A stretch of 11,075 nt of DNA from positions 1-11,075 of the forward strand of contig JASLOY010000072.1 in the NCBI GenBank assembly GCA_030745255.1, in the 5' to 3' direction. Of this stretch, positions 1 through 7,478 are shown one piece after another. Source of the stretch: Vicinamibacterales bacterium. Lineage in GTDB: Bacteria; Acidobacteriota; Vicinamibacteria; Vicinamibacterales; UBA8438. The position numbers and the translations under genes were made by a program. Each line of letters begins with the position of its first letter. Positions within the stretch are counted from its first letter, which is position 1. The notes beneath the pieces are model-generated. The model made no database searches. It had not been told where the DNA came from and was given only the letters and a program-made list of their open reading frames with translations.

Positions 1-1381
1 CGAGGCTGGTGCGGCACGTACCGCCGCGGTCGCCCAAAGCGTCATCGAGGAGTCCGCGGTGCTTCAGTCGGTAGACGGACAGCTCATCACCCCGTTCACC
101 GATGACGCACTGGTCTGGATCAGCCAGGTCCTTGGCCAGGACGTCAATATTTTTGACGGACCTCGGCTCGTGGCGACGAGTGAACGGGACATCTATGCCT
201 CGGGTCTGTTGCCGACGCGCACGCCCGACATGGTCTATCGCGCCATAGCCCTCGAGCAGCTCCCGAGCTTCGTGGGCCAGGACGCCATTGGGGCGCTTCG
301 GTATCAGCTGGCCGCCGCTCCGATCCGAGCAGGCGGGCGGGATGCGATTCTGACCGTGCCGCTCGCCTCACGACAACAGGAGATCGAAAGCCAGATCGAT
401 GAGTTGAATCGAAGAGTCTCGGGGTCGGCGCTATTCGTCGCGGCGGTGGTCGGGTTCATCGGCTGGGCCATTGCCCGAAGCATCGCGGACCCGGTCAAGC
501 GACTGACCCGCGCCACGAGCCGCGTCGCGCGCTACGAGTATCAGGCACCGGTGTCGGCCCGGCGCGCGGAGCTGCTGAAGAAGCGGGTGGCGGATCTCTC
601 GGCAGACGAGTTGGAAGTCCTGGAGGCGGACTTCAACAAGATGGCGGTCGAACTCGATGCGCAACGTCGGCAGCTCGAACGGACCCACCGGCTCGAGGCG
701 TGGACCGAGATGGCTCGCCAGGTGGCCCACGAAATCAAGAACCCGCTGACGCCAGTGCAGTTGAGCGCGGAACACCTGCTGCGTGTGCATAGCGACCGAG
801 GGTCGCCGCTGTCTCCGGTCCTGCAGGGGTGCGTCGACTCGATTCTGAAGCAGGTGCGCATCCTGCGCCAGATCGCATCGGAGTTCTCGAGCTATGCCTC
901 CTCTCCCGTCGCCGACCCCGAGCCCACCTCGCTCGCCGACCTGATCGACGACATTATCGCGCCGTATCGGCCCGGGCTGGAGGGGCGCATCGAGCTGTCG
1001 GTCGACGTGGCTCCGGATCTCCCGAGCCTGCGGCTGGACCGCCGGCTGATCCAAAGGGCCCTCACCAACATCATCGAAAACGCCCTGCACGCCATGCCGG
1101 ATGGTGGAACACTGTCCATTCGGCTCCTTCTGCACGCGGACCAGATGCGTCTAGTGGTGGCCGACACCGGTGTCGGTCTCGAGGCGGACGTGCTGGCACG
1201 TATTTTCGAGCCGTATTTCTCGACGAAAGTCACCGGCACCGGACTTGGCATGGCGATCGCGAAGCGTAACGTCGAGCTGAACGGTGGCACCATCGAGGTC
1301 ACGAGCGAGCCGGGCGAAGGCACCACGGTCACGCTGACGTTGCCGCTCCCGGCGGAAACCAGCGAAATCGGGTCGGACTAG
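1..1381 (+). CDS. NtrY-like sensor histidine kinase, 5' end outside window
   Basis: This is the C-terminal part of a membrane sensor kinase that would phosphorylate a partner response regulator. The reading frame is open from base 2 to the left edge, so the GTG at 59 is probably not the start. Numbering from base 2: residues 1-140 are an extracytoplasmic sensor remnant, 141-160 a transmembrane helix (ALFVAAVVGFIGWAIA), and about 161-218 a HAMP linker beginning DPVKRL. The H-box is AHEIKNPLTP with the phospho-accepting His243. The HATPase_c domain has an N-box (Asn360 in IIENALHAMP), a G1 box (Asp388 in DTGVGL), the EPYFSTK segment and a G2 box (G412-TGLG). The protein ends soon after the ATPase domain, with no receiver domain. 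The AHEIKNPLTPVQLSAEHL style is typical of NtrY-type kinases. The downstream neighbour is convergent, so any NtrX-type partner must be upstream or elsewhere. The family call is firm; the signal sensed is unknown. Confidence 0.93.
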   Translation, partial: EAGAARTAAVAQSVIEESAVLQSVDGQLITPFTDDALVWISQVLGQDVNIFDGPRLVATSERDIYASGLLPTRTPDMVYRAIALEQLPSFVGQDAIGALRYQLAAAPIRAGGRDAILTVPLASRQQEIESQIDELNRRVSGSALFVAAVVGFIGWAIARSIADPVKRLTRATSRVARYEYQAPVSARRAELLKKRVADLSADELEVLEADFNKMAVELDAQRRQLERTHRLEAWTEMARQVAHEIKNPLTPVQLSAEHLLRVHSDRGSPLSPVLQGCVDSILKQVRILRQIASEFSSYASSPVADPEPTSLADLIDDIIAPYRPGLEGRIELSVDVAPDLPSLRLDRRLIQRALTNIIENALHAMPDGGTLSIRLLLHADQMRLVVADTGVGLEADVLARIFEPYFSTKVTGTGLGMAIAKRNVELNGGTIEVTSEPGEGTTVTLTLPLPAETSEIGSD

Positions 1382-1404
1382 ACTCCGTGAGTGGTGCGAA
1401 TGGA

Positions 1405-1418
1405 GGCGAGGCCTCGCC
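1405..1418. repeat. 14-bp perfect palindrome between convergent genes
   Basis: GGCGAGGCCTCGCC is its own reverse complement. It fills much of the 39-base gap between the kinase stop and the pssA stop. As RNA it could fold on either strand as a 5-bp stem with a GGCC loop. No T-run follows on either strand, so it does not qualify as an ordinary intrinsic terminator, although a bidirectional transcription block at a convergent junction is plausible. Confidence 0.4.
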
Positions 1419-1420
1419 AG

Positions 1421-2230
1421 CTACCCAGCCTGCGCCGTCGGCGGCTCGGCCGTACCATGACCGTTCCCACTACCCCGCCGGGTGGTCCGTCGTCGCATTC
1501 GCCCGAGCACGAACCCGACCGGTCCGGAGACGAGATAGCTATAGGCCATGACGAAAAGCACGAGCTCCGGTTGCACGGCGATTGCCGCAATGAGGACGGC
1601 AAACTGGAGCAGGACGAGGTAGGAACGACGCGGACTCAGTGTGAGGGCCCCGAAGCTGCGAAACCGGACCAGGCTGACCATCATGAGCGCCGGTACGAGC
1701 ACCATGGTCAGCGCGACGAGCGGGGCCTGCGGTATACCGAACCCGTCTGGCCATGCGAAGACCGTCGAGGCGAGCACCCCGGCCGCCGCCGGGCTCGGCA
1801 TCCCGACGAAGTACCGTTTGTCCTGGTTCCCAGACTGAACGTTGAAGCGAGCCAGACGCAGCGCCGTGGCCGTGACATACAAGAATCCCACCGCCCAGCC
1901 GAGGCGACCGAGCGGTTCGAGTCCCCAGGCGAAGACCAAGACGGCGGGCGCCACCCCGAACGAGGTCACGTCAGCCAGTGAGTCGAACTCGCCGCCAAAC
2001 TCGCTGGCTGCGTCGGCCAGCCGGGCGATGAAGCCATCCAGGACGTCCAGCAGGGTCGCGACACCGATGAAGACCGCCGCCGTCGCGTATTCGTCCCGCA
2101 TCGCATAGACGATGCACGCGTATCCGCAGAACAGATTACCGACGGTGAACATGCTCGGCAGTAGATAGACGCTGCGCCGAAAGCGTCGTGTCCTGCGTTT
2201 GCCCCGCAACACCGCAAGCACTCTGGCCAT
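1421..2230 (-). CDS. pssA: CDP-diacylglycerol--serine O-phosphatidyltransferase
   Basis: This integral membrane enzyme (269 aa) joins CDP-diacylglycerol and L-serine to give phosphatidylserine and CMP, the committed step towards phosphatidylethanolamine. The CDP-alcohol phosphotransferase signature D-G-x2-A-R-x8-G-x3-D-x3-D is complete: Asp65, Gly66, Ala69, Arg70, Gly79, Asp83 and Asp87. Other family marks are PSMFTVGNLFCG near residues 25-36, RFNVQ, the KRYFVGMPSPAAAG segment and RFRSF. Several hydrophobic helices follow, then a basic, low-complexity Gly/Thr/Pro-rich C-terminal tail. The ATG at 2230 lies 18 bases after the psd stop, preceded by a weak GGGG Shine-Dalgarno-like stretch, so the pair is very likely co-transcribed. 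Adjacent psd and pssA genes catalyse consecutive steps. Nothing is missing or truncated. Confidence 0.96.
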   Translation of the reverse strand: MARVLAVLRGKRRTRRFRRSVYLLPSMFTVGNLFCGYACIVYAMRDEYATAAVFIGVATLLDVLDGFIARLADAASEFGGEFDSLADVTSFGVAPAVLVFAWGLEPLGRLGWAVGFLYVTATALRLARFNVQSGNQDKRYFVGMPSPAAAGVLASTVFAWPDGFGIPQAPLVALTMVLVPALMMVSLVRFRSFGALTLSPRRSYLVLLQFAVLIAAIAVQPELVLFVMAYSYLVSGPVGFVLGRMRRRTTRRGSGNGHGTAEPPTAQAG

Positions 2231-2248
2231 GATTGAGCCCCGTCCGAA

Positions 2249-2899
2249 TCAGTTCCGACCGTCCGCCATCACGCCGCCGAGTCGGGCCACTATCGTTTCA
2301 CCGGCCCGCACCCGGTCTCCCTTGGAGACGACCAGTGTCGCGCTGGTCGGCAAGAACAGGTCCATTCGAGAACCAAACTTCATGATACCGAACCGTTGCC
2401 CAGTCTGCACCCTCGCCCCATTGGCGACGCGGCAGACGACCCGCCGCGCCAGCGCGCCGACGATTTGACGGAACACGATGGTTTGACCGGCGTGATCCAG
2501 CCAGATCTCGTTCCGTTCATTCGCGGCGGCGGCACCGTCTCGGAAGGCCGGCAGGAACGACCCGGGAGCATATTCGACCCGTGTCACCTGACCGGCGATG
2601 GGCACGCGATTCACGTGCACATCGAGTGGGGACAGGAAAATGCTGAGTTGCAGCCAGTCGCCCGGCGGCGCCACCTGCCGACCCGCTGCGCCGGCATAGA
2701 GCACGCGACCGTCTGCCGGGGACACGACCGCCTCGGGCGCCTGTGGCGGGCAGCGATCTGGATCGCGGAAGAACAGCGCAACCCCGATAGCGAGACCGGT
2801 CAGCGGCAGCGCGACGAGCGGCAGGCCAGCCACCATGCAGATTGCGGCCGGAACAAGCGGCACAGCGAGAAATGGGTACCCGGCCCTGTCGATGCGCAT
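2249..2899 (-). CDS. psd: phosphatidylserine decarboxylase proenzyme, short type
   Basis: This pyruvoyl enzyme (216 aa) decarboxylates phosphatidylserine to phosphatidylethanolamine at the inner membrane. The self-cleavage site is Gly176-Ser177 within KFGSRMDLFLP. Cleavage would give a beta chain and an alpha chain whose Ser177 becomes the pyruvoyl group. The catalytic-region motifs VSPADGRV (Asp63) and LDVHVNRVP (His95) are present. Two hydrophobic segments near residues 8-45 should anchor it. Length and the FGSR form of the motif fit the short PSD-A-like proenzymes, not the long E. coli type with LGST. The ATG at 2899 is the only start available, because an in-frame stop lies about 15 codons upstream. 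GGA eight bases before it is a modest ribosome site. About 125 non-coding bases separate it from the upstream ydcH-like gene, so it may have its own promoter, although none is obvious. Confidence 0.95.
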   Translation of the reverse strand: MRIDRAGYPFLAVPLVPAAICMVAGLPLVALPLTGLAIGVALFFRDPDRCPPQAPEAVVSPADGRVLYAGAAGRQVAPPGDWLQLSIFLSPLDVHVNRVPIAGQVTRVEYAPGSFLPAFRDGAAAANERNEIWLDHAGQTIVFRQIVGALARRVVCRVANGARVQTGQRFGIMKFGSRMDLFLPTSATLVVSKGDRVRAGETIVARLGGVMADGRN

Positions 2900-3024
2900 C
2901 GTTTTCCGGCGTCCGGCGCCAGCCTGGCGGCGTTGCTTCCCCGGTCACAGGCCACCAGCCTGCTCCCTCGTCGCGCCTTGCCAGTCAGGCGCCGGGCCCT
3001 GGAAAACTCAACGCCGCGAGCGGG

Positions 3025-3258
3025 CTACGCAGTCTGGGGGTCTCTGTGGCGACGCAGAATGCCCTGTATCTGGTCCTTCAGCTGCAGCTTTTGCTTCTTC
3101 AGCGTGACCTCTTCCGTTTGTTCGATTTCGGAGAGATAGTTCTGGTGGGCAAGCACTTGGAGGCGGGAATCGAGTTCCTGATGCTGTTCGACGAGTTGGC
3201 GAAAGCCGTGGTTGGTCTGCAGGAGATGATCTTTCAATTGCTGTGTTTCAGTGGCCAT
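3025..3258 (-). CDS. YdcH/DUF465 family small helical protein
   Basis: This 77-residue protein is almost all charged alpha helix. Residues 5-38 (QQLKDHLLQTNHGFRQLVEQ and on) and 48-70 (LKKQKLQLKDQIQGIL) form two amphipathic helices joined by a short turn. This matches the helical-hairpin DUF465 family, and the KKQKLQLKD core is nearly the same as I recall for E. coli YdcH. The molecular role of the family is not established. An in-frame TTG at 3345 would add 29 residues and overlap the rimI stop, but the added sequence is Pro/Gly-rich and unlike the family. The ATG at 3258 follows an exceptionally good Shine-Dalgarno, so it is chosen. The gene sits 83 bases after rimI and upstream of psd in a same-strand run. 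Confidence 0.9.
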   Translation of the reverse strand: MATETQQLKDHLLQTNHGFRQLVEQHQELDSRLQVLAHQNYLSEIEQTEEVTLKKQKLQLKDQIQGILRRHRDPQTA

Positions 3259-3262
3259 ACCA

Positions 3263-3269
3263 CCTCCTT
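3263..3269 (-). promoter_or_regulatory. Strong Shine-Dalgarno of the YdcH-like gene
   Basis: On the minus strand the bases read AAGGAGG, followed by TGGT and then ATG at 3258. This is the best ribosome-binding site in the window. It settles the start of the YdcH-like gene and suggests high translation compared with its neighbours. Confidence 0.85.
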
Positions 3270-3341
3270 GGTGTGAGTGTCGACCTGGCGGTGCTGAAGC
3301 GGCGTTCCCGGTCGGAACGGTACCATAAGGGCAGGGGTCTT

Positions 3342-3908
3342 TCAAGACGACGGTGCTTCCCCTAGCGTATCATCGGAGCGTTCGGAGGCGCCACCCGCGA
3401 GCCGCCGCCGCCAGTACACCAGGGCGTCCTCGACCGGGTCGGCATAGTAGCCCGGCCGCACGCCCGACCGGACGAACCCGGCCCCCTCATAGAGACGCCT
3501 GGCCGCGACATTCGATTGCCGGACTTCGAGTGTGGCAGTCACCGCGTTCTCCTGCCCAGCCGCGTGCAAGAAGAAGGCGAGCAGGCTCGCGCCCAGCCCG
3601 CGCTGCCGCCACTGCGAACCGACCGCCACGACGTGCACATGGAGCTCATCGAGGACCATCTGGCCCACACAATAGGCCACCACGAGCCCGTTCGCCGAAC
3701 GGGCGACAAACGCCCGCGTCCCCGGTGCGCGCTCGAGCGCTTCGACGAACATGTCCCGGGTCCAGGGCCGCGGGAAGGACGCCGCTGCGATCTCCAGCAC
3801 ACCGGCGAGATCGCGCTGCTGATCCAGCGCTGTGATGACTACGCCAGAGATGTCCGAGGCGGCGGCAGCCGAGACCATCGACCGGGTCATGGATTTGTGA
3901 CGACTCAT
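3342..3908 (-). CDS. rimI: ribosomal protein S18-alanine N-acetyltransferase, RimI-type GNAT
   Basis: This GNAT-fold acetyltransferase (188 aa) would use acetyl-CoA to acetylate the N-terminal alanine of ribosomal protein S18. The acetyl-CoA pyrophosphate loop is RQRGLGA (residues 101-107), just after HVHVVAVGSQW. The RimI hallmark LEVRQSNVAARRLYEGAGF follows, with Glu128 and Tyr140 twelve residues apart, as are the catalytic Glu103 and Tyr115 of the enterobacterial enzyme. The family ending GYYADPVEDALVY is present. The start codon at 3908 shares an ATGA with the tsaB stop, which implies translational coupling. This leaves about 20 poorly conserved N-terminal residues, so Met7 or Met11 are alternative starts. 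tsaB-rimI adjacency is common in bacteria. A broader acetyltransferase specificity cannot be excluded. Confidence 0.93.
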   Translation of the reverse strand: MSRHKSMTRSMVSAAAASDISGVVITALDQQRDLAGVLEIAAASFPRPWTRDMFVEALERAPGTRAFVARSANGLVVAYCVGQMVLDELHVHVVAVGSQWRQRGLGASLLAFFLHAAGQENAVTATLEVRQSNVAARRLYEGAGFVRSGVRPGYYADPVEDALVYWRRRLAGGASERSDDTLGEAPSS

Positions 3909-4675
3909 GCCTTCGCGCGCCGGCGGTCGCGGGCCAGCTCCGCATCCGGTCGCCGGACGTAGACCGGGCGAAGGGCGTGTGGCGCCACAGCCCGCTCACA
4001 CCACGGTTCAAGCGATGCCATCAACGCCATGACACCCGCCAGCAGAGGTGTCTCCTGAATCGTTCGCGAGCCCGGTCCCAGCCGAGCGGCGAGCTGCTCC
4101 CGAGAACCAGATCCGGGAATGCCGTCGCCGATCAGCCAGACCCTGTGGGCGGCCAGCGTGTCGGCCCAGGCGTCGAGGAGCGGCGCAGGGGAGGCTGCGA
4201 CCGGTTCGATCGCGACGGGCCATCGGCTGCCGGCCGCCCATCGGCCGTCGGCCCGCTCCGTGGAGGACGCCGGACCGTACAGGGCACTGAAGACCTCGCC
4301 ACGCTTGGCGTCCACCCACGGAGCGATCAGCTCCGGCCCCAACGCTTCGCGATGCGCCATGCGTGCCGCGATCTCGACGAGCGTGTCGAGGACCGAGATG
4401 GCGATTACGTGTCTGTCGTGGGCCAGCGCTAGTCCCTGTATCGTCGCCATGCCGACCCGGAGCCCGGTGAACGACCCGGGGCCGGCTGCCACGACGTAGC
4501 GGTCGACTGCCCCGGACGTCAGGCCGTGCCGGTCGAGTAACGCCGTCAACTCGCCTGGCTGACGTTGTCCATGCGTCACGCCGGGGTCGCCTGTGGTCTC
4601 CTCGACCAGTCGGCCGTCGCACGCCAGCGCCAGGCTACCCCCGGCGGTGGTCGTGTCGAGTGCGAGTATCAGCAA
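3905..4675 (-). CDS. tsaB: tRNA threonylcarbamoyladenosine biosynthesis protein TsaB
   Basis: TsaB is the ASKHA-fold partner of TsaD and TsaE that transfers threonylcarbamoyl to A37 of ANN-decoding tRNAs. It is essential in many bacteria. Numbering from the chosen start: LALDTTTAGGSLAL (residues 4-17) is the first ATPase-fold motif, GPGSFTGLRVGMATIQGLAL (65-84) is the TsaB signature, and WVDAKRGEVFSALYG (from about 120) is the second conserved block. At 256 aa it is a little longer than usual. No ATG is available. The TTG at 4675 gives the family-like N-terminus MLILALDT and has AAGGGA six bases upstream. A TTG at 4690 would add five residues but has poor Shine-Dalgarno spacing. The gene heads the leftward run and overlaps rimI by ATGA. 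tsaD and tsaE are not in the window. Confidence 0.93.
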   Translation of the reverse strand: MLILALDTTTAGGSLALACDGRLVEETTGDPGVTHGQRQPGELTALLDRHGLTSGAVDRYVVAAGPGSFTGLRVGMATIQGLALAHDRHVIAISVLDTLVEIAARMAHREALGPELIAPWVDAKRGEVFSALYGPASSTERADGRWAAGSRWPVAIEPVAASPAPLLDAWADTLAAHRVWLIGDGIPGSGSREQLAARLGPGSRTIQETPLLAGVMALMASLEPWCERAVAPHALRPVYVRRPDAELARDRRRAKA

Positions 4676-4694
4676 CCTCTGTCCCTTCAACGCC

Positions 4695-4724
4695 TTGACG
4701 TCCGTCAGGGCCGCTTTCTATACT
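4695..4724 (+). promoter_or_regulatory. Predicted sigma70-type promoter of mutS
   Basis: The -35 element TTGACG (4695-4700) and the -10 element TATACT (4719-4724) each match the consensus at five of six positions, with an 18-base spacer. Transcription would start near 4731, about 39 bases before the mutS ATG at 4770. On the minus strand TATAGA (4722-4717) overlaps the same -10 and could serve the tsaB run, but it has no good -35. Confidence 0.65.
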
Positions 4725-4769
4725 CACACACATTCACCGGCCGCCGCATCCGGCACCCCGTGGCGCCTG

Positions 4770-7478
4770 ATGCACTCCCCCTTTGCCACTGGTTCTGTGA
4801 CCGCAACCAAGACGCGCACGCCAGCGTCCCCTCGGGCGCCGACGCCTGCCATGCGGCAGTATCTCGACGCGAAACAACAGTATCGTGACGCGATCGTCTT
4901 CTTCCGTATGGGCGACTTCTACGAAATGTTTTATGAGGACGCCCTAACAGCCGCTCGTGCTCTGGATCTCACCCTGACGTCGCGCTCCAAGGATGCCGGC
5001 GGGAGCGCCATTCCAATGTGCGGCATACCGCACCACGCGGCAGATGGCTATTTGACCAGACTCGTGCAGAAAGGTTTCCGGGTGGCCATCTGCGAGCAGG
5101 TCGAAGATCCGAAGAAGACCAAGGGCATCGTGCGACGCGAAGTCGTGCGTGTGGTCTCACCCGGCACCTTCACCGAGGCGAGTTATCTCGAAGACCGCGA
5201 GCCAACCTTCCTGATGGGGCTCGTGCTGCAGCCTAGCGTCGCACGCGACGGTGATGGCCCCGGACCCGGTCTCGACCGCTACGGGATGGCCCTGCTCGAC
5301 GTGTCGACCGGAGAATTTGTGGCCACCGAGTATCGGGGCGACACCGGTCGCCAGGCGCTGGCGGATGACATCGCCCTCCTGAAGCCCCGCGAGTGTCTGG
5401 TGGCATCCGACTCCGAGTTGCACACGCTACTTCCCGATGCACCGGCTCCGGCGGTGACCGCCGTCGATCCCTGGCTGTTCGACCTCGAGCGAGCCCGTCA
5501 TGCGTTGACCACACAGCTCGACACCGCCGGACTCGAGGGGTTCGGTCTGAGCGATCGACCGGGCGCCACGGCGGCTGCCGGCGCGCTGGTGCACTACCTC
5601 GGTGAGACCCAGCAGACACAGCTTGCCCATATTCGGAGCATCGCCTTCCGAGAAACCGCCGACGCGATGGTCATCGACCCGTCCACCCTGAAGCATCTCG
5701 AGGTGGTCGTATCGAGCGAGGGCACCCGCGCGGGCTCGCTGCTTGGCGAAATCGACCAGACGGTGACTGTGATGGGCAGCCGGTTGCTTCGGGGATGGCT
5801 GCTCCGCCCGCTGGTCAGTCTCGAGCGTGTGCACGACCGACTCGATGGGGTCGAGGAGCTCGCGTTTCGATCTGTCGAGCGGGGCAAGCTCCGCGAGGTG
5901 CTCAAGTCGGTCCACGACCTGGAGCGGCTGGTTGCACGGGCCGCGATGGGCACGGCGGGGCCGCGGGACCTCGTCGCGTTGCAACGGACCCTGGCAACCG
6001 TTCCCCGTGTGCGTGCCATTCTCGACCCGCTCCAGGCACCTCTGACCGGCAGCCTGCTGGCCGAGCTCGACGAGGTGCCTGACATTCGGGACACCATCGA
6101 GGCCACGCTTGGCGACGCCCCCCCGGCCTTGGCACGTGACGGCGGGGCGATTCGGGACGGCGTGGACTCCGAGCTCGATGAGCTCCGCGGGATTAGTCGA
6201 GGCGGCAAGGAACAGATCGCGGCGATGGAGACGGCCGAACGGTCCCGCACCGGGATCGGGTCGTTGAAGATCCGGTTCAACCGCGTGTTCGGCTACTACA
6301 TCGAGGTCTCGAAGGCGAACTTGCACGCGGTGCCGGACGACTATCACCGCAAACAGACGATCGCGGGCGGCGAACGCTTCATTACCCCGGTGCTCAAGGA
6401 GTACGAACAGAAAGTGCTGGGAGCGGATGAGCAGATTCTGGAGCGCGAAATCGCCCTGTTCGAGGCGCTACGTGACCAGGTGACGGCAGCGGCCGCGCGG
6501 ATCCAGGATTCGGCCCGGGCGCTGGCCAGCCTTGATGCACTGGCCGGGCTGGCCGAGTCGGCGGCGGTGCACGATTACACCAAGCCCCACGTGCACGATG
6601 GCGACGAGCTCCTGATCACGGAGGGCCGGCACCCGGTGGTGGAACGTCATGTTGGTCACACCTTCGTTCCCAACGACGTGACGCTGAACGCGTCGACCCA
6701 CCAGGTAATCATCCTGACGGGTCCGAACATGGGTGGCAAATCGACGTATCTGCGGCAGGTTGCGCTGAGTGTGCTCCTGGCACAGATCGGGTCCTTCGTC
6801 CCGGCCAACCGTGCAAAGATTCCGATGACGGACCGAATCTTCGCGCGGGTCGGCGCGTCAGACAACATCGCGCGTGGTCAGTCGACGTTCATGGTCGAGA
6901 TGCAAGAGACCGCCAACATCCTGCACACCGCGACGTCGCGTAGCCTCGTGCTCCTCGACGAGATTGGCCGCGGCACAGCCACCTACGACGGTTTGAGCAT
7001 CGCCTGGGCGGTGGCGGAGCATCTGGCCACCGACGCACGGGTTCGGCCGAAGACGCTCTTTGCCACCCACTATCACGAGTTGACCGACGTCGCCGACGCG
7101 CTGGCTGGCGTGGCGAACTACCACGTCGTCGCGCGTGAGTGGAAGGATGAGATTCGTTTCCTGCGGAAGGTCGAGCCGGGCCGGTCGGACCGCAGCTACG
7201 GCATCCAGGTCGCCCGTCTGGCCGGGCTGCCCGCACCGACCGTGGAACGCGCGAAGCAGATTCTGGCTGGGCTCGAGCGGGACGAGCTGTCTCGTGGCGG
7301 GCGCCCGACGATGACCGGGGCCGATCCCGACCCACAGGCCCAGCTGGCGCTGTTTGCCGCACCCTCAGAGACAGACCCGGCCGTGGCTCGCCGTCTTCGA
7401 GAAGCTGACCTCGACCAGATGACGCCACTCGAGGCGCTGACGTTCCTGGCCGATCTGAAACGGGACGTCGCCGAATGA
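4770..7478 (+). CDS. mutS: DNA mismatch repair ATPase MutS
   Basis: MutS binds mispaired bases and, as an ATP-driven clamp, recruits repair factors. This 902-aa protein is full length. Its mismatch-reading Phe-x-Glu is Phe50/Glu52 in RMGDFYEMF. The core motif NRVFGYYIEV begins at Asn504. Walker A is GPNMGGKST (651-659), Walker B is LVLLDEIGRGT (Asp730, Glu731) and the FATHYHEL His is 767. QLALF (858-862) fits the beta-clamp-binding consensus, and the C-terminal tail has DQMTPLEALTFLADLK. The frame stays open upstream to 4593, but that part runs antisense into tsaB and precedes the predicted transcription start, so the ATG at 4770 is chosen. A GTG at 4797 is an alternative. No strong Shine-Dalgarno is seen. 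The stop overlaps the next start as ATGA. mutL is not nearby. Confidence 0.97.
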   Translation: MHSPFATGSVTATKTRTPASPRAPTPAMRQYLDAKQQYRDAIVFFRMGDFYEMFYEDALTAARALDLTLTSRSKDAGGSAIPMCGIPHHAADGYLTRLVQKGFRVAICEQVEDPKKTKGIVRREVVRVVSPGTFTEASYLEDREPTFLMGLVLQPSVARDGDGPGPGLDRYGMALLDVSTGEFVATEYRGDTGRQALADDIALLKPRECLVASDSELHTLLPDAPAPAVTAVDPWLFDLERARHALTTQLDTAGLEGFGLSDRPGATAAAGALVHYLGETQQTQLAHIRSIAFRETADAMVIDPSTLKHLEVVVSSEGTRAGSLLGEIDQTVTVMGSRLLRGWLLRPLVSLERVHDRLDGVEELAFRSVERGKLREVLKSVHDLERLVARAAMGTAGPRDLVALQRTLATVPRVRAILDPLQAPLTGSLLAELDEVPDIRDTIEATLGDAPPALARDGGAIRDGVDSELDELRGISRGGKEQIAAMETAERSRTGIGSLKIRFNRVFGYYIEVSKANLHAVPDDYHRKQTIAGGERFITPVLKEYEQKVLGADEQILEREIALFEALRDQVTAAAARIQDSARALASLDALAGLAESAAVHDYTKPHVHDGDELLITEGRHPVVERHVGHTFVPNDVTLNASTHQVIILTGPNMGGKSTYLRQVALSVLLAQIGSFVPANRAKIPMTDRIFARVGASDNIARGQSTFMVEMQETANILHTATSRSLVLLDEIGRGTATYDGLSIAWAVAEHLATDARVRPKTLFATHYHELTDVADALAGVANYHVVAREWKDEIRFLRKVEPGRSDRSYGIQVARLAGLPAPTVERAKQILAGLERDELSRGGRPTMTGADPDPQAQLALFAAPSETDPAVARRLREADLDQMTPLEALTFLADLKRDVAE

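Noticed and set aside
2396..3139. Plus-strand frame of 247 codons across psd
   Set aside because: The encoded sequence is Arg/Pro/His-rich and unstructured; the opposite strand carries a complete psd with its FGSR processing site.
3284..3325. Short GTTCC/GGAAC hairpin between rimI and the YdcH-like gene as a terminator
   Set aside because: It is a 5-bp stem without a following T-run, and the genes look co-transcribed.
3259..3345. TTG start at 3345 extending the YdcH-like protein by 29 residues
   Set aside because: The added part is Pro/Gly-rich, and the ideal Shine-Dalgarno sits before the ATG at 3258.
5427..6347. Long antisense frame (306 codons) within mutS
   Set aside because: It is the mirror of high-GC coding sequence, with no recognisable domain, while MutS motifs cover this region on the plus strand.
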